A program made the translations under genes and the position numbers. A stretch of 33,115 nt of DNA from Neobacillus niacini (GTDB lineage: Bacteria > Bacillota > Bacilli > Bacillales > Cytobacillaceae), in contig NZ_JAMBOX010000030.1 in assembly GCF_023715785.1 (NCBI RefSeq), forward strand, positions 1-33,115, in the 5' to 3' direction. Of this stretch, positions 1 to 6,860 are shown piece by piece; the first letter of the stretch is position 1; each line of letters begins with the position of its first letter. The notes below the pieces were generated by a model. That model ran no database searches and was not told the DNA's origin. It saw nothing but the letters and a program-made list of their open reading frames with translations.

Positions 1-61
1 AGGAAAAGATAAGAGTAAATCGCTTATCTAAATCAGGAAAAGAACTTTATAAATTTAGAAA

Positions 62-262
62 GGAAAAAATTGAGCGAAGCTTCGCAGACTCAAAAGAGCT
101 GCATGGGCTTCGCTACTGCCGGTTGCGAGGAATAAAAAAGCAAGTGAGCAAGCGCTTCTAACCGCAGGCGCGGAACGCGCTGAGGAGGCTTCCCGAACCG
201 CCCGCGGAAAGCGAAGCACCTGGAACGGAAATCAACAGGCCCCCTAGCAGGGACAATTTTAA
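62..262 (-). repeat. dispersed GC-rich repeat, copy A
   Basis: GC-rich block in AT-rich intergenic DNA. Read on the minus strand it holds a core (about 181-216) that recurs with one mismatch in 31 bases at 32969-32999, and a flank (211-252) that recurs at 8459-8500 with 37 of 42 bases identical. The left part has a 12-base palindrome, GCGAAGCTTCGC, near 73-84. The style (CTTCGCTTTCCGCGGGCG) is like the non-coding repeats scattered through many Bacillaceae genomes; that is recollection, not a search. The open frame through it is not a gene. Bases 1-61 are AT-rich and show nothing recognisable. Confidence 0.75.
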
Positions 263-292
263 TAAAATCGGCCATTCAATTTCCATTAAAAT

Positions 293-330
293 AAAAAATT
301 GCCGAGAAATATACCCTTTCTCGACAATCT
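293..330 (-). terminator. intrinsic terminator hairpin shared with SR1
   Basis: On the minus strand TTGTCGAGAAA pairs with TTTCTCGGCAA (one G-U) and is followed by TTTTTTATTTT, a strong intrinsic terminator. It serves the minus-strand transcript running through typA, ylaH and the small gene ending at 359. The surrounding 42 bases (293-334) match 8525-8566, the SR1 terminator, at 39 positions. Confidence 0.8.
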
Positions 331-360
331 GAGGCTGTTTAAAAAACAGCCTCTTTCTTT
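331..360. terminator. hairpin immediately after the 359 stop codon
   Basis: GAGGCTGTTT pairs perfectly with AAACAGCCTC. The T-rich tail (TTTCTTT) lies on the plus-strand side, so as an intrinsic terminator it faces plus, although no plus-strand gene ends here in the window. On the minus strand it stands in tandem before the stronger terminator at 293-330. Confidence 0.6.
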
Positions 361-652
361 ATTCCTCAGTTGGATAGTTCTCGTATTTCTCCGGCTCAAG
401 ATTAATTTGGTTTAACATGACCTCAATCAATTCCCGCGGAAACTTCATTTTTTTCTCTTCTTCTCCCTTTTGGCAAGACACATAATACATGACATCGTCG
501 GTGGTGATGTCAAGATTTGAAACATGATACTCATCCGCCAATACTTCCTCAAAATGAGCTCGTGTTTCCTGGGCCGCGGTATCATTGGGACGGGCATCGC
601 AAACCACCTTAATCGTCAGCCAATTATACAGGACATCCTGGAAGGACCGCAT
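359..652 (-). CDS. small conserved-type hypothetical protein (97 aa)
   Basis: I do not recognise a named family. The product is a 97-residue soluble, acidic protein with no signal peptide or membrane segment, one KKMKF patch in the middle, two cysteines and a C-terminus rich in Glu and Tyr. The ATG at 652 has a GGGGG Shine-Dalgarno sequence seven bases upstream. It follows ylaH by 13 bases on the same strand and is probably co-transcribed with typA-ylaH; two hairpins follow its stop. B. subtilis has ylaI, a small zinc-ribbon protein, next to ylaH, but this sequence lacks the CxxC pairs of YlaI and is not it. That it is a real gene is inferred from its start signal, spacing and terminator. Confidence 0.75.
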   Translation of the reverse strand: MRSFQDVLYNWLTIKVVCDARPNDTAAQETRAHFEEVLADEYHVSNLDITTDDVMYYVSCQKGEEEKKMKFPRELIEVMLNQINLEPEKYENYPTEE

Positions 653-665
653 GATAAAACCCCCA

Positions 666-983
666 TTATTTAGCTTCTGTCTCCACCTTTTTTGAATTAT
701 GAAGACGGATTTTATATATTATTAAAATTAGCGCAGCAACTGAAAGACTTTCAGCAACTGGTAAACTAAATGAGAAGAATAACAAAATAAAACAGCCTAT
801 AGATAAACTAACATAAATCACAATATTTTTTAGAAGTGGCAATTTTTTTGCGAAACCAAGTCTAAAAACAATAACAGTTAAAATAACGATGAAAAGGTAT
901 TGTAACCATCCTGCGGTTGTTAAATCGTTAGTTAACTGAACAAAAAATCTAAAACTGGGGGAATAAGCATTTAATCCTTCCAT
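666..983 (-). CDS. ylaH: YlaH-like membrane protein
   Basis: A 105-residue integral membrane protein with three hydrophobic segments, near residues 26-44, 53-72 and 78-92, and a charged C-terminal tail (HNSKKVETEAK). Length, topology and position directly after typA match B. subtilis YlaH, a family of unknown function found in spore-forming bacilli. I chose the ATG at 983 because AAGGAGTG sits six bases before it; a GTG nine bases upstream lies against that site and is unlikely. The gap to typA is 18 bases, so the two are probably one transcript. No catalytic motif is visible and no function is claimed. Confidence 0.82.
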   Translation of the reverse strand: MEGLNAYSPSFRFFVQLTNDLTTAGWLQYLFIVILTVIVFRLGFAKKLPLLKNIVIYVSLSIGCFILLFFSFSLPVAESLSVAALILIIYKIRLHNSKKVETEAK

Positions 984-1001
984 ATTATGCACTCCTTGAC
1001 A

Positions 1002-2840
1002 TTAACTCATTTCGGCATATTTTTTCTTTTTCGCCAGCCGTTCACGCTCGTTTTTGTCCAATATCTTCTTACGAAGACGGATTGATTGCGGTGTGACCTC
1101 ACAATACTCATCTTCGTTTAAGTACTCTAATGATTCTTCCAGTGTCATGATTCGCGGCTTTTTAATCACAGATGTCTGATCTTTATTGGCTGAACGGACG
1201 TTTGTTGCGTGCTTTACCTTTGTGATGTTGACAGTTAAGTCATTTTCACGGGTGTGCTCGCCGACAATCATCCCCTCATAAATTTCCGTTCCCGGTTCAA
1301 CAAATATTGTTCCACGGTCTTCTACCTGCATTATACCATATGTCGAGGCTTTTCCTGATTCCATTGAAACAAGTACGCCCTGGCGTCTGCCGCCAACCTG
1401 TCCTTGCGCCATCGGCTGATAGCTGTCAAACGTATGATTGATGATCCCATATCCGCGGGTCAATGTTAAAAATTCTGTTGTATAGCCAATTAAACCGCGG
1501 GCCGGAACATGAAAGATCAAACGTACTTGACCGCTGCCATTATTAATCATATCAAGAAGCTCACCTTTTCGCATTCCCAATGATTCCATGACAGAACCGG
1601 TATGCTCTTCGGGGACATCAATTTGCACCCGCTCCACCGGCTCGCATCGTACCCCGTCAATTTCCTTAACGATTACTTCAGGTTTTGAAACTTGCAGTTC
1701 ATATCCCTCACGGCGCATATTTTCAATTAAAATCGAAAGGTGCAGTTCACCGCGGCCGGATACAATCCAGGCATCGGGTGAGTCAGTATTATCAACACGC
1801 AAGCTGACATCCGTTTGCAATTGTGCATGAAGTCTCTCTTCAATTTTTCTCGATGTTAAGTATTTCCCCTCACGGCCGGCAAACGGACTGTTATTAACAG
1901 CAAAAGTCATTTGCAAGGTCGGCTCATCGATTCGAAGTACCGGCAGTGCCTCCTGATGTTCAACAGGACAGACGGTTTCACCGACATTAATATCTTCCAT
2001 TCCGGAAACAGCCACTAAATCTCCAGCTACCGCTTGTTGAACTTCCTCACGCTTTAAGCCAAAGAAACCAAAAATTTTCGTAACACGGAACTGTTTAATA
2101 GAACCATCAAGCTTCATTAGAGCGACCTGTTGCCCTACCTTCATCGTTCCGCGGAACACTCTGCCGATTCCAATTCTGCCTACATAATCATTATAATCCA
2201 ACAAAGCAACTTGGAACTGAAGCGGCTCCTCGTGGTTATCCACAGGGGCCGGAATGTGTTCAATGATCGATTCATAAAGACACTGCATGTTTTCATCCTG
2301 TTTGTCCGGGGTTAAACTTGCAGTGCCATTGATTCCCGATGCGTAAATCACAGGGAACTCCAGTTGATCCTCCGATGCATCAAGTTCAATGAATAAGTCA
2401 ATCACTTCATCGACCACTTCTTCCGGACGTGCGAAGTCTCGGTCAATTTTATTCACCACAACAATCGGGGTTAAGTTTTGTTCCAACGCCTTTTTCAAGA
2501 CAAACCGAGTTTGCGGCATACAGCCTTCATAGGCATCAACCACAAGAAGGACCCCATCGACCATTTTCATGATCCGTTCAACTTCGCCGCCGAAGTCAGC
2601 ATGTCCTGGGGTATCCAAAATGTTAATTCTTGTATCCTTATATTGAATTGCCGTATTCTTGGCTAGAATCGTGATGCCACGTTCCCGTTCTATATCATTG
2701 GAATCCATTGCCCGTTCTTCGACATGCTCATTCGAACGGAAGGTTCCTGCTTGCCTTAACAACTGGTCGACCAATGTGGTTTTCCCATGGTCAACGTGCG
2801 CAATAATTGCTATATTTCGAATATCGTTTCTAATTTTCAA
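1002..2840 (-). CDS. typA: TypA/BipA ribosome-associated translational GTPase
   Basis: A 612-residue GTPase of the TypA/BipA family, which binds the ribosome like EF-G and supports 50S assembly and growth at low temperature. Visible G motifs are P-loop AHVDHGKT (14-21), DTPGH (76-80) and NKID (130-133). Switch I (RERGIT), domain II, the EF-G-like III/V domains and the BipA-specific C-terminal domain with its basic KKKK tail follow at full family length. I chose the TTG at 2840 (MKIRND) because AGGAG lies eight bases upstream and the N-terminus then matches B. subtilis TypA; a GTG nine bases further up abuts the ribosome site. It heads the typA-ylaH-small gene transcript and is divergent from ylaF. 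Confidence 0.97.
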   Translation of the reverse strand: MKIRNDIRNIAIIAHVDHGKTTLVDQLLRQAGTFRSNEHVEERAMDSNDIERERGITILAKNTAIQYKDTRINILDTPGHADFGGEVERIMKMVDGVLLVVDAYEGCMPQTRFVLKKALEQNLTPIVVVNKIDRDFARPEEVVDEVIDLFIELDASEDQLEFPVIYASGINGTASLTPDKQDENMQCLYESIIEHIPAPVDNHEEPLQFQVALLDYNDYVGRIGIGRVFRGTMKVGQQVALMKLDGSIKQFRVTKIFGFFGLKREEVQQAVAGDLVAVSGMEDINVGETVCPVEHQEALPVLRIDEPTLQMTFAVNNSPFAGREGKYLTSRKIEERLHAQLQTDVSLRVDNTDSPDAWIVSGRGELHLSILIENMRREGYELQVSKPEVIVKEIDGVRCEPVERVQIDVPEEHTGSVMESLGMRKGELLDMINNGSGQVRLIFHVPARGLIGYTTEFLTLTRGYGIINHTFDSYQPMAQGQVGGRRQGVLVSMESGKASTYGIMQVEDRGTIFVEPGTEIYEGMIVGEHTRENDLTVNITKVKHATNVRSANKDQTSVIKKPRIMTLEESLEYLNEDEYCEVTPQSIRLRKKILDKNERERLAKKKKYAEMS

Positions 2841-2903
2841 AAATTCCACTCCTGCCTTTATTCAATTAAAAGCTACTTATAGTTTTTGATACACAACTAA
2901 AAC

Positions 2904-2912
2904 ATTATACCA
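2904..2912 (-). promoter_or_regulatory. extended -10 promoter of typA
   Basis: On the minus strand the sequence reads TGGTATAAT, a perfect extended -10 (TGnTATAAT), about 64 bases before the typA start codon. No good -35 lies upstream, as is usual for extended -10 promoters. It shares the divergent region with ylaF. Confidence 0.6.
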
Positions 2913-2954
2913 GATAGATGTGGAAACCTGAAAGTATTTTATGTAGAATGAAGA

Positions 2955-2960
2955 TATAAT
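2955..2960 (+). promoter_or_regulatory. -10 element of ylaF
   Basis: A consensus TATAAT lies 20 bases before the ylaF start, with the ribosome site AAAGGGG directly after the presumed transcription start. No convincing -35 is seen. Confidence 0.45.
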
Positions 2961-2979
2961 CTTCAAAAGGGGTAATAAA

Positions 2980-3165
2980 ATGAACCAAGTAAAATGGAAT
3001 TTACTCATATATGCCATATTGACAGCTGCGTTAATCATGGGAATCGGCATCGCCATTGCGGAAAAGAGCATGGTTGGGGCGATTGGTTGTATTCTTGCGA
3101 TAATAGTTGTAATGGGGCTTGGGTTTAAAACTAAAAGAAGAATGCGGGAAAATGGCGAACTGTAA
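2980..3165 (+). CDS. ylaF: YlaF family small membrane protein
   Basis: A 61-residue protein with two hydrophobic helices (about 8-27 and 30-50) separated by a KSM turn and ended by a basic tail, KTKRRMRENGEL. It matches the small YlaF (DUF5325) family, which in B. subtilis lies next to and divergent from typA, as here. The start has AAAGGGG seven bases upstream. Function is unknown; the conserved divergent pairing with typA is the only hint. A frame on the opposite strand (2877-3071) overlaps it and is a shadow. Confidence 0.85.
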   Translation: MNQVKWNLLIYAILTAALIMGIGIAIAEKSMVGAIGCILAIIVVMGLGFKTKRRMRENGEL

Positions 3166-3184
3166 ATAAAAAGCGAAAAATAAA

Positions 3185-3216
3185 AAAGAAGCCCGTTCGA
3201 AGGAGCCGGCTTCTTT
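3185..3216. terminator. terminator between ylaF and yktC
   Basis: AAAGAAGCC pairs with GGCTTCTTT. On the minus strand it is followed by TTTTTTA, so it best serves yktC; on the plus strand it has a shorter T run and could also end ylaF. Confidence 0.8.
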
Positions 3217-3248
3217 TAGCTAATAAGAAATTCAACTACGCCTCTGTC

Positions 3249-3280
3249 TTCGTCCTTACGGACTCGCCAATCGGCAAGTT
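3249..3280 (-). other. paired small hairpins in the yktC 3' region
   Basis: Between the yktC stop and its terminator the minus strand forms two compact stems: GCCgattGGC, within a longer imperfect stem, and GTCCgtaaGGAC. The block looks more structured and GC-rich than ordinary intergenic DNA here. I recall similar blocks after unrelated Bacillaceae genes, so it may be a dispersed element; only one copy is present in this window. Confidence 0.45.
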
Positions 3281-3285
3281 TTCAT

Positions 3286-4083
3286 TTACCATTTTCCGTC
3301 CTTCAGATATTCCGCCAATATCGTTTGATGGAGACCCGGTTTTGCCACAAACAATGAGTCTTTGGAAAGATAATCAAGCTTCTCTCCCCTTAAATTGGTG
3401 ATAATCCCGCCCAGTTCCTCAACAATGACAGCACTGCCGGCATAATCCCATGGTGATAGACGCATCGAGATATAGGCGTCTACTCTGCCTGTTGCGACAA
3501 ATACAATTTCCAATGCAGCCGTTCCGTATGACCTTGTCCCCCTTGCATCCCTAACGAGCGGAATCAATAGCTGATGGTCAATACGGTAGTTAGGCATGAC
3601 CCAGGTTGCGTTTAGGGCAATAATCGATTCGCTTACGGAGGCCTCCTTTAAAGGTGGGATCGGTTTCTCGTTAAGAAAGGCCCCTTTTCCACGAAAGGCG
3701 TGGTATAACTCATCATGCACAACATCATACACGAGTCCAATTTTTCCTACTCCATTTTCGTATACTCCCAGGGAAATGGCAAAATTTCGCTGCTGATGGA
3801 TAAAATTCATCGTCCCATCTATCGGGTCAATAAGCCAGACCGTTCCCTCAAGGCTGTCAACTTGATCACCGAAGCCTTCTTCACCCAATATTTTGTGGCT
3901 TGGGTAGACTTCTTTTATTTTTTTTATAAAAAATTGTTCTGTTTCCTTATCTATATTGGTTACGAGGTCGTTCGGATTCGTTTTTGTTTCTATATTCAGG
4001 GTTTGATCGAAAGATTGTCTGATCCTTTCGCCTGCTTCCTTTACCCATTGCTTAGCATGGGAATAAACATTTTCCCAATTCAT
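3286..4083 (-). CDS. yktC: inositol monophosphatase family protein
   Basis: A 265-residue member of the metal-dependent inositol monophosphatase/SuhB family, cytoplasmic, probably hydrolysing inositol-1-phosphate or a related sugar phosphate. Visible motifs are GEEG (first metal ligands), WLIDPIDGTMNF (the DPIDGT metal-binding signature) and the C-terminal WDYAG motif. The ATG at 4083 (MNWENVY) has GGAGGG six bases upstream and gives the length of B. subtilis YktC; an in-frame start 72 bases upstream only adds an unlikely N-terminal extension. It is convergent with ylaF, separated by the terminator at 3185-3216. The true substrate cannot be told from sequence. Confidence 0.92.
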   Translation of the reverse strand: MNWENVYSHAKQWVKEAGERIRQSFDQTLNIETKTNPNDLVTNIDKETEQFFIKKIKEVYPSHKILGEEGFGDQVDSLEGTVWLIDPIDGTMNFIHQQRNFAISLGVYENGVGKIGLVYDVVHDELYHAFRGKGAFLNEKPIPPLKEASVSESIIALNATWVMPNYRIDHQLLIPLVRDARGTRSYGTAALEIVFVATGRVDAYISMRLSPWDYAGSAVIVEELGGIITNLRGEKLDYLSKDSLFVAKPGLHQTILAEYLKDGKW

Positions 4084-4243
4084 ATGGCCCTCCAAATCAC
4101 TTGGCTCACACAAGTTTTCAATGTACCTAGTATGAGGCAAGATAATGAAATTCATGTATCTTTAGCTTAATCAAATTGCTTCCGTACTTCAACTTTTTAA
4201 CTCTTTTAACTTACTGTGGGAGCAGATATGTAGTCGCAATAAT

Positions 4244-4278
4244 AAACGAACTCCCCCTGATTGTTTGGAGTTCGTTTT
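4244..4278. terminator. terminator downstream of ykzI
   Basis: AAACGAACTCC pairs perfectly over 11 bases with GGAGTTCGTTT. On the minus strand it is followed by ATTATTG, so it should end the ykzI transcript before yktC; the plus side has TTTTA. Confidence 0.8.
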
Positions 4279-4342
4279 ATAGCAATAAAATCAACAATAC
4301 CTTCATTCTAGTTTGGATCCCCTTAGATAGTGATACTGAATT

Positions 4343-4537
4343 TTAAAATGCTTTCAGGCGAAGAAGTTCTTGGCGGATTTTTTCCAATTTTTGTTTACAA
4401 TCTTTTATTTTCTTGTCGTCTTTTTCCTCTATTGCTTCAAATAACACTGCCAATTCATAATCCATTTCCAATCTTAGTACAGCTGTTTTTTGCCTGTCAC
4501 CAAATTTTTTTAATGAAGTGTTCATCAGTTGTTTCAC
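4343..4537 (-). CDS. ykzI: YkzI-like small helical protein
   Basis: A 64-residue, highly charged protein predicted to be almost all helix: MNTSLKKFGDRQ, then a Leu/Glu-rich segment, ending KLEKIRQELLRLKAF. The GTG at 4537 has GGGGAGGAG about five bases upstream, which decides the start; the longer open frame reaching 4708 runs back through the yktB leader. In B. subtilis the small gene ykzI occupies the same place between yktB and yktC, and I assign it by position and by the RQ...VLRLE..YEL..LFEA pattern as I remember it. Function is unknown. It is divergent from yktB and followed by a strong terminator. Confidence 0.75.
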   Translation of the reverse strand: MKQLMNTSLKKFGDRQKTAVLRLEMDYELAVLFEAIEEKDDKKIKDCKQKLEKIRQELLRLKAF

Positions 4538-4706
4538 GTTTTCTCCTCCCCTTGGGTAAATTTCGGTTAATGTTTTACTGTATAATATGAGGAATTTTAT
4601 TATCTTGGAACAAATATGTGCTTTAACCCAGAGAGGCATCAAATTTTTCAGGTCTTTCAGCGGTATGCTACAATGTTGAGGAAACGGATAGTTGGAGGGT
4701 ATTGTC

Positions 4707-5339
4707 ATGGATTTTCACGGATTTACTCAGGAGGATTTCGATGTCTTTTTAATTGAAGGCTTAGAGGAAAGAATGGATGCGCTTAAGTGTACGATACGGC
4801 CAAAATTGGAAAGCCTTGGAGAATATTATGCACCATTACTGGAGGCTGCCACAGGTGATGAAATGTTTGTCCACGTGGCCAAACATGCAAGACGGACAGT
4901 CAACCCGCCGAAGGATACGTGGGTGGCGTTTGCCAATAATCCAAGAGGGTACAAAATGCTGCCGCATTTTCAAATCGGATTGTGGAACACCCATCTATTT
5001 ATTTGGTTTGCGGTAATTTATGAAGCCCCGCAAAAACAGGAGATAGGCAAAAGATTGGCTAAAAAGGCCGCCAGCATTTGCAAGGAGATGCCAAAGGATT
5101 TCGTTTGGTCAGTTGACCATACGAAACCCGAAACCATCCCTCATGGACAATTGAAAAAGAATGAGTTATTGGCATTAATGGACCGCTTACAGACCATCAA
5201 AAAAGCGGAGCTGCTCTGCGGCTATACGATTGACCGTGAACAAGTGATCCAGATGGGCAGAGAAGGACTAATACAGCAAATCAATGAGGTGTTTTCAAAG
5301 GTTGCGCCACTTTATAAAGTTGCTGCAAACATCAAATAA
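4707..5339 (+). CDS. yktB: YktB family protein (DUF1054)
   Basis: A 210-residue cytoplasmic protein of the YktB/DUF1054 family, common in Firmicutes. Starting at MDFHGFTQEDFDVF, it keeps the family pattern RRTVNPPKDTWVAF and GYKMLPHFQIGLW in the middle and AELLCGYTIDRE near the C-terminus. Biochemical function is not established to my knowledge. The ATG at 4707 follows GGAGG by nine bases; an in-frame ATG 15 bases upstream lacks a site. It is a single-gene unit ended by the terminator at 5345-5377, between divergent ykzI and convergent yktA. Confidence 0.9.
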   Translation: MDFHGFTQEDFDVFLIEGLEERMDALKCTIRPKLESLGEYYAPLLEAATGDEMFVHVAKHARRTVNPPKDTWVAFANNPRGYKMLPHFQIGLWNTHLFIWFAVIYEAPQKQEIGKRLAKKAASICKEMPKDFVWSVDHTKPETIPHGQLKKNELLALMDRLQTIKKAELLCGYTIDREQVIQMGREGLIQQINEVFSKVAPLYKVAANIK

Positions 5340-5344
5340 ATAAC

Positions 5345-5377
5345 AAAAAGCTCCCTTAGTGTTGACGGGAGCTTTTT
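5345..5377. terminator. bidirectional terminator between yktB and yktA
   Basis: AAAAAGCTCCC pairs perfectly with GGGAGCTTTTT, giving T runs on both strands. It ends two bases before the yktA stop codon and can serve both convergent genes. Confidence 0.9.
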
Positions 5378-5378
5378 G

Positions 5379-5654
5379 TCATCTATTCATTTTTATTCTA
5401 TCTCCGGAAGCTGCTTCTTTTGCCTTTTTGATTGTCCGGTACGATGAGTAACCGCTCATTTCCTCAAATTCACCGCAAATAGTTTTTTCTTCGGCTTTAC
5501 TGGGGACAATTTCCTTAAACCTCCGGTACGACTGCATGAGTTCCTCACGGCCAATTCCGTTTTCATAGGCTTTTTCGATTGTTTCAAAAAACTTGATTAC
5601 ATCAATGATCTCATCGGTTGACCAACTATAGTCTATTGGATATTGGTATTCCAT
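5379..5654 (-). CDS. yktA: UPF0223 family protein YktA
   Basis: A 91-residue soluble protein of the UPF0223 family. The start MEYQYPIDYSWS and the segments RRFKEIVPSKAEEK and YSSYRTIKKAKE fit B. subtilis YktA closely. The ATG at 5654 has GAGGGTG upstream, which fixes the start; a longer in-frame reading overlaps the end of the upstream flavoprotein gene. It lies 40 bases after that gene and is probably co-transcribed with it. Function is unknown, though it is conserved across bacilli. Confidence 0.88.
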   Translation of the reverse strand: MEYQYPIDYSWSTDEIIDVIKFFETIEKAYENGIGREELMQSYRRFKEIVPSKAEEKTICGEFEEMSGYSSYRTIKKAKEAASGDRIKMNR

Positions 5655-5694
5655 TTCTTCACCCTCTAACAGTAAGCTAAAGAATATAATACCG

Positions 5695-6654
5695 TTATTG
5701 TCCCCATTTTGCACGGATTTGTTCCGCTTCCTTAATCATCCTGTCAAATAATTCAGCAACGGTCGGGATATCTTTTATTAGCCCCATTACCTGCCCCGCC
5801 CAGGCAAAACCTTCATCAAAGGCGCCGTCGTATATGTAGCGTTTATTCGCTTCGCCATTGATAAACTCTTTTAGTTGCTCGTAACCATTATTGTTTTTTT
5901 CCAACTCGAGAATTTTGTCTGTCCAGCGATTGGCAATGGCTCTCGCCGGTGCACCAAGGCTGCGTTTAATGACCGTAGTGTCTGACTCACTTCCTATAAC
6001 CAATGCCTGCTTATATCCATTATGGGCATGGACACATTCTTTGGTGGCAATAAATCTTGTTCCCATTTCAACCCCTTCCGCCCCCAAACTGAGTGCGGCC
6101 ATCAGTCCCCGCCCATCTCCTATGCCTCCAGAAGCGATAACGGGGATTGAAACGGCATCAACCACCTGGGGGATTAACACCATAGTTCCAATATCATCAC
6201 GGCCCAGGTGGCCTCCCCCTTCCTGCCCCACTACCATGACGGCATCTGCGCCGAGCTCCTCTGCTTTGACTGCTTGCCTTCTCGCGGCAACAAGTACCAG
6301 CTTTTTAATCGAAGTTCCATCCAATTGTGCAAAAATAGGTGCAGGATTTCCCCCTGTCATAGACACTACCGGTACTTCCTCCTCGATCGCAACCTGTAAA
6401 AAATCCGCAAACCGCCGGCCATGCTGCCCAATGGCAAAGTTCACGCCATATGGTTTGTCTGTCAATTTTTTAACCTTTCTGATTTCTTCTCTTAAAAGTT
6501 CAGGGCTGCTTAGTGACATGGCAGTAATTTGCCCCAGACCTCCGGCATTAGAAACTGCAGCAGCAAGGTCGGAATAGGCTAAATAGGCCAAGCCGCCCTG
6601 AATGATCGGATATTTGATATTTAGGATTTCTGTTACTCTAGTGGACCAATTCAT
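5695..6654 (-). CDS. nitronate monooxygenase / 2-nitropropane dioxygenase-like flavoprotein
   Basis: A 319-residue TIM-barrel FMN enzyme of the nitronate monooxygenase family, which also contains the enoyl-ACP reductase FabK. Visible: IQGGLAYLAYSDLAAAVSNAGGLG at the N-terminus, the GQEGGGHLG loop with the likely catalytic His149, and the phosphate-binding ASGGIGDGRG segment (174-183). It probably oxidises alkyl nitronates such as propionate-3-nitronate, a detoxifying role; FabK-like enoyl reduction cannot be excluded from motifs alone. The start has GAGGAGG upstream. In B. subtilis speA and yktA are adjacent, so this gene is an insertion relative to that order. It is divergent from speA. Confidence 0.85.
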   Translation of the reverse strand: MNWSTRVTEILNIKYPIIQGGLAYLAYSDLAAAVSNAGGLGQITAMSLSSPELLREEIRKVKKLTDKPYGVNFAIGQHGRRFADFLQVAIEEEVPVVSMTGGNPAPIFAQLDGTSIKKLVLVAARRQAVKAEELGADAVMVVGQEGGGHLGRDDIGTMVLIPQVVDAVSIPVIASGGIGDGRGLMAALSLGAEGVEMGTRFIATKECVHAHNGYKQALVIGSESDTTVIKRSLGAPARAIANRWTDKILELEKNNNGYEQLKEFINGEANKRYIYDGAFDEGFAWAGQVMGLIKDIPTVAELFDRMIKEAEQIRAKWGQ

Positions 6655-6786
6655 GAATATTCCTCCTCTATTTTCTTATTTGTTATTTCGCTTCAAAAGG
6701 GTAATTTTCCTGTATTTTTGGGAAACTAAATTAAGTTATTAAGTTTAACATGCAAGCTAATAATCCTATGCAATGACAGTGATTAG

Positions 6787-6795
6787 TGCTATAAT
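6787..6795 (+). promoter_or_regulatory. extended -10 promoter of speA
   Basis: TGCTATAAT is a perfect extended -10 element 65 bases before the speA start. No consensus -35 is seen upstream. Confidence 0.5.
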
Positions 6796-6860
6796 TCACT
6801 TGTTTTATGATTTTTTCAATTTTTATCTGAAATTTGTGTATAAGAAGGTGTGGTTATAAA

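Noticed and set aside
90..275. 61-codon open frame on the minus strand
   Set aside because: It runs through the non-coding dispersed repeat; no ribosome site, odd Arg/Pro/Phe composition, and the same DNA recurs elsewhere without the frame.
4084..4155. 24-residue N-terminal extension of yktC
   Set aside because: GGAGGG before the ATG at 4083 and the length of the B. subtilis protein favour the shorter form.
3715..4170. 151-codon plus-strand frame across yktC
   Set aside because: Antisense to a clear inositol monophosphatase with intact motifs; no ribosome site.
4538..4708. N-terminal extension of the ykzI frame
   Set aside because: It passes back through the yktB ribosome site and promoter region; the GTG at 4537 has a near-perfect ribosome site.
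5891..6577. 228-codon plus-strand frame across the flavoprotein gene
   Set aside because: Antisense shadow of a well-supported flavoprotein gene; Ser/Pro/Thr-rich with no start signal.
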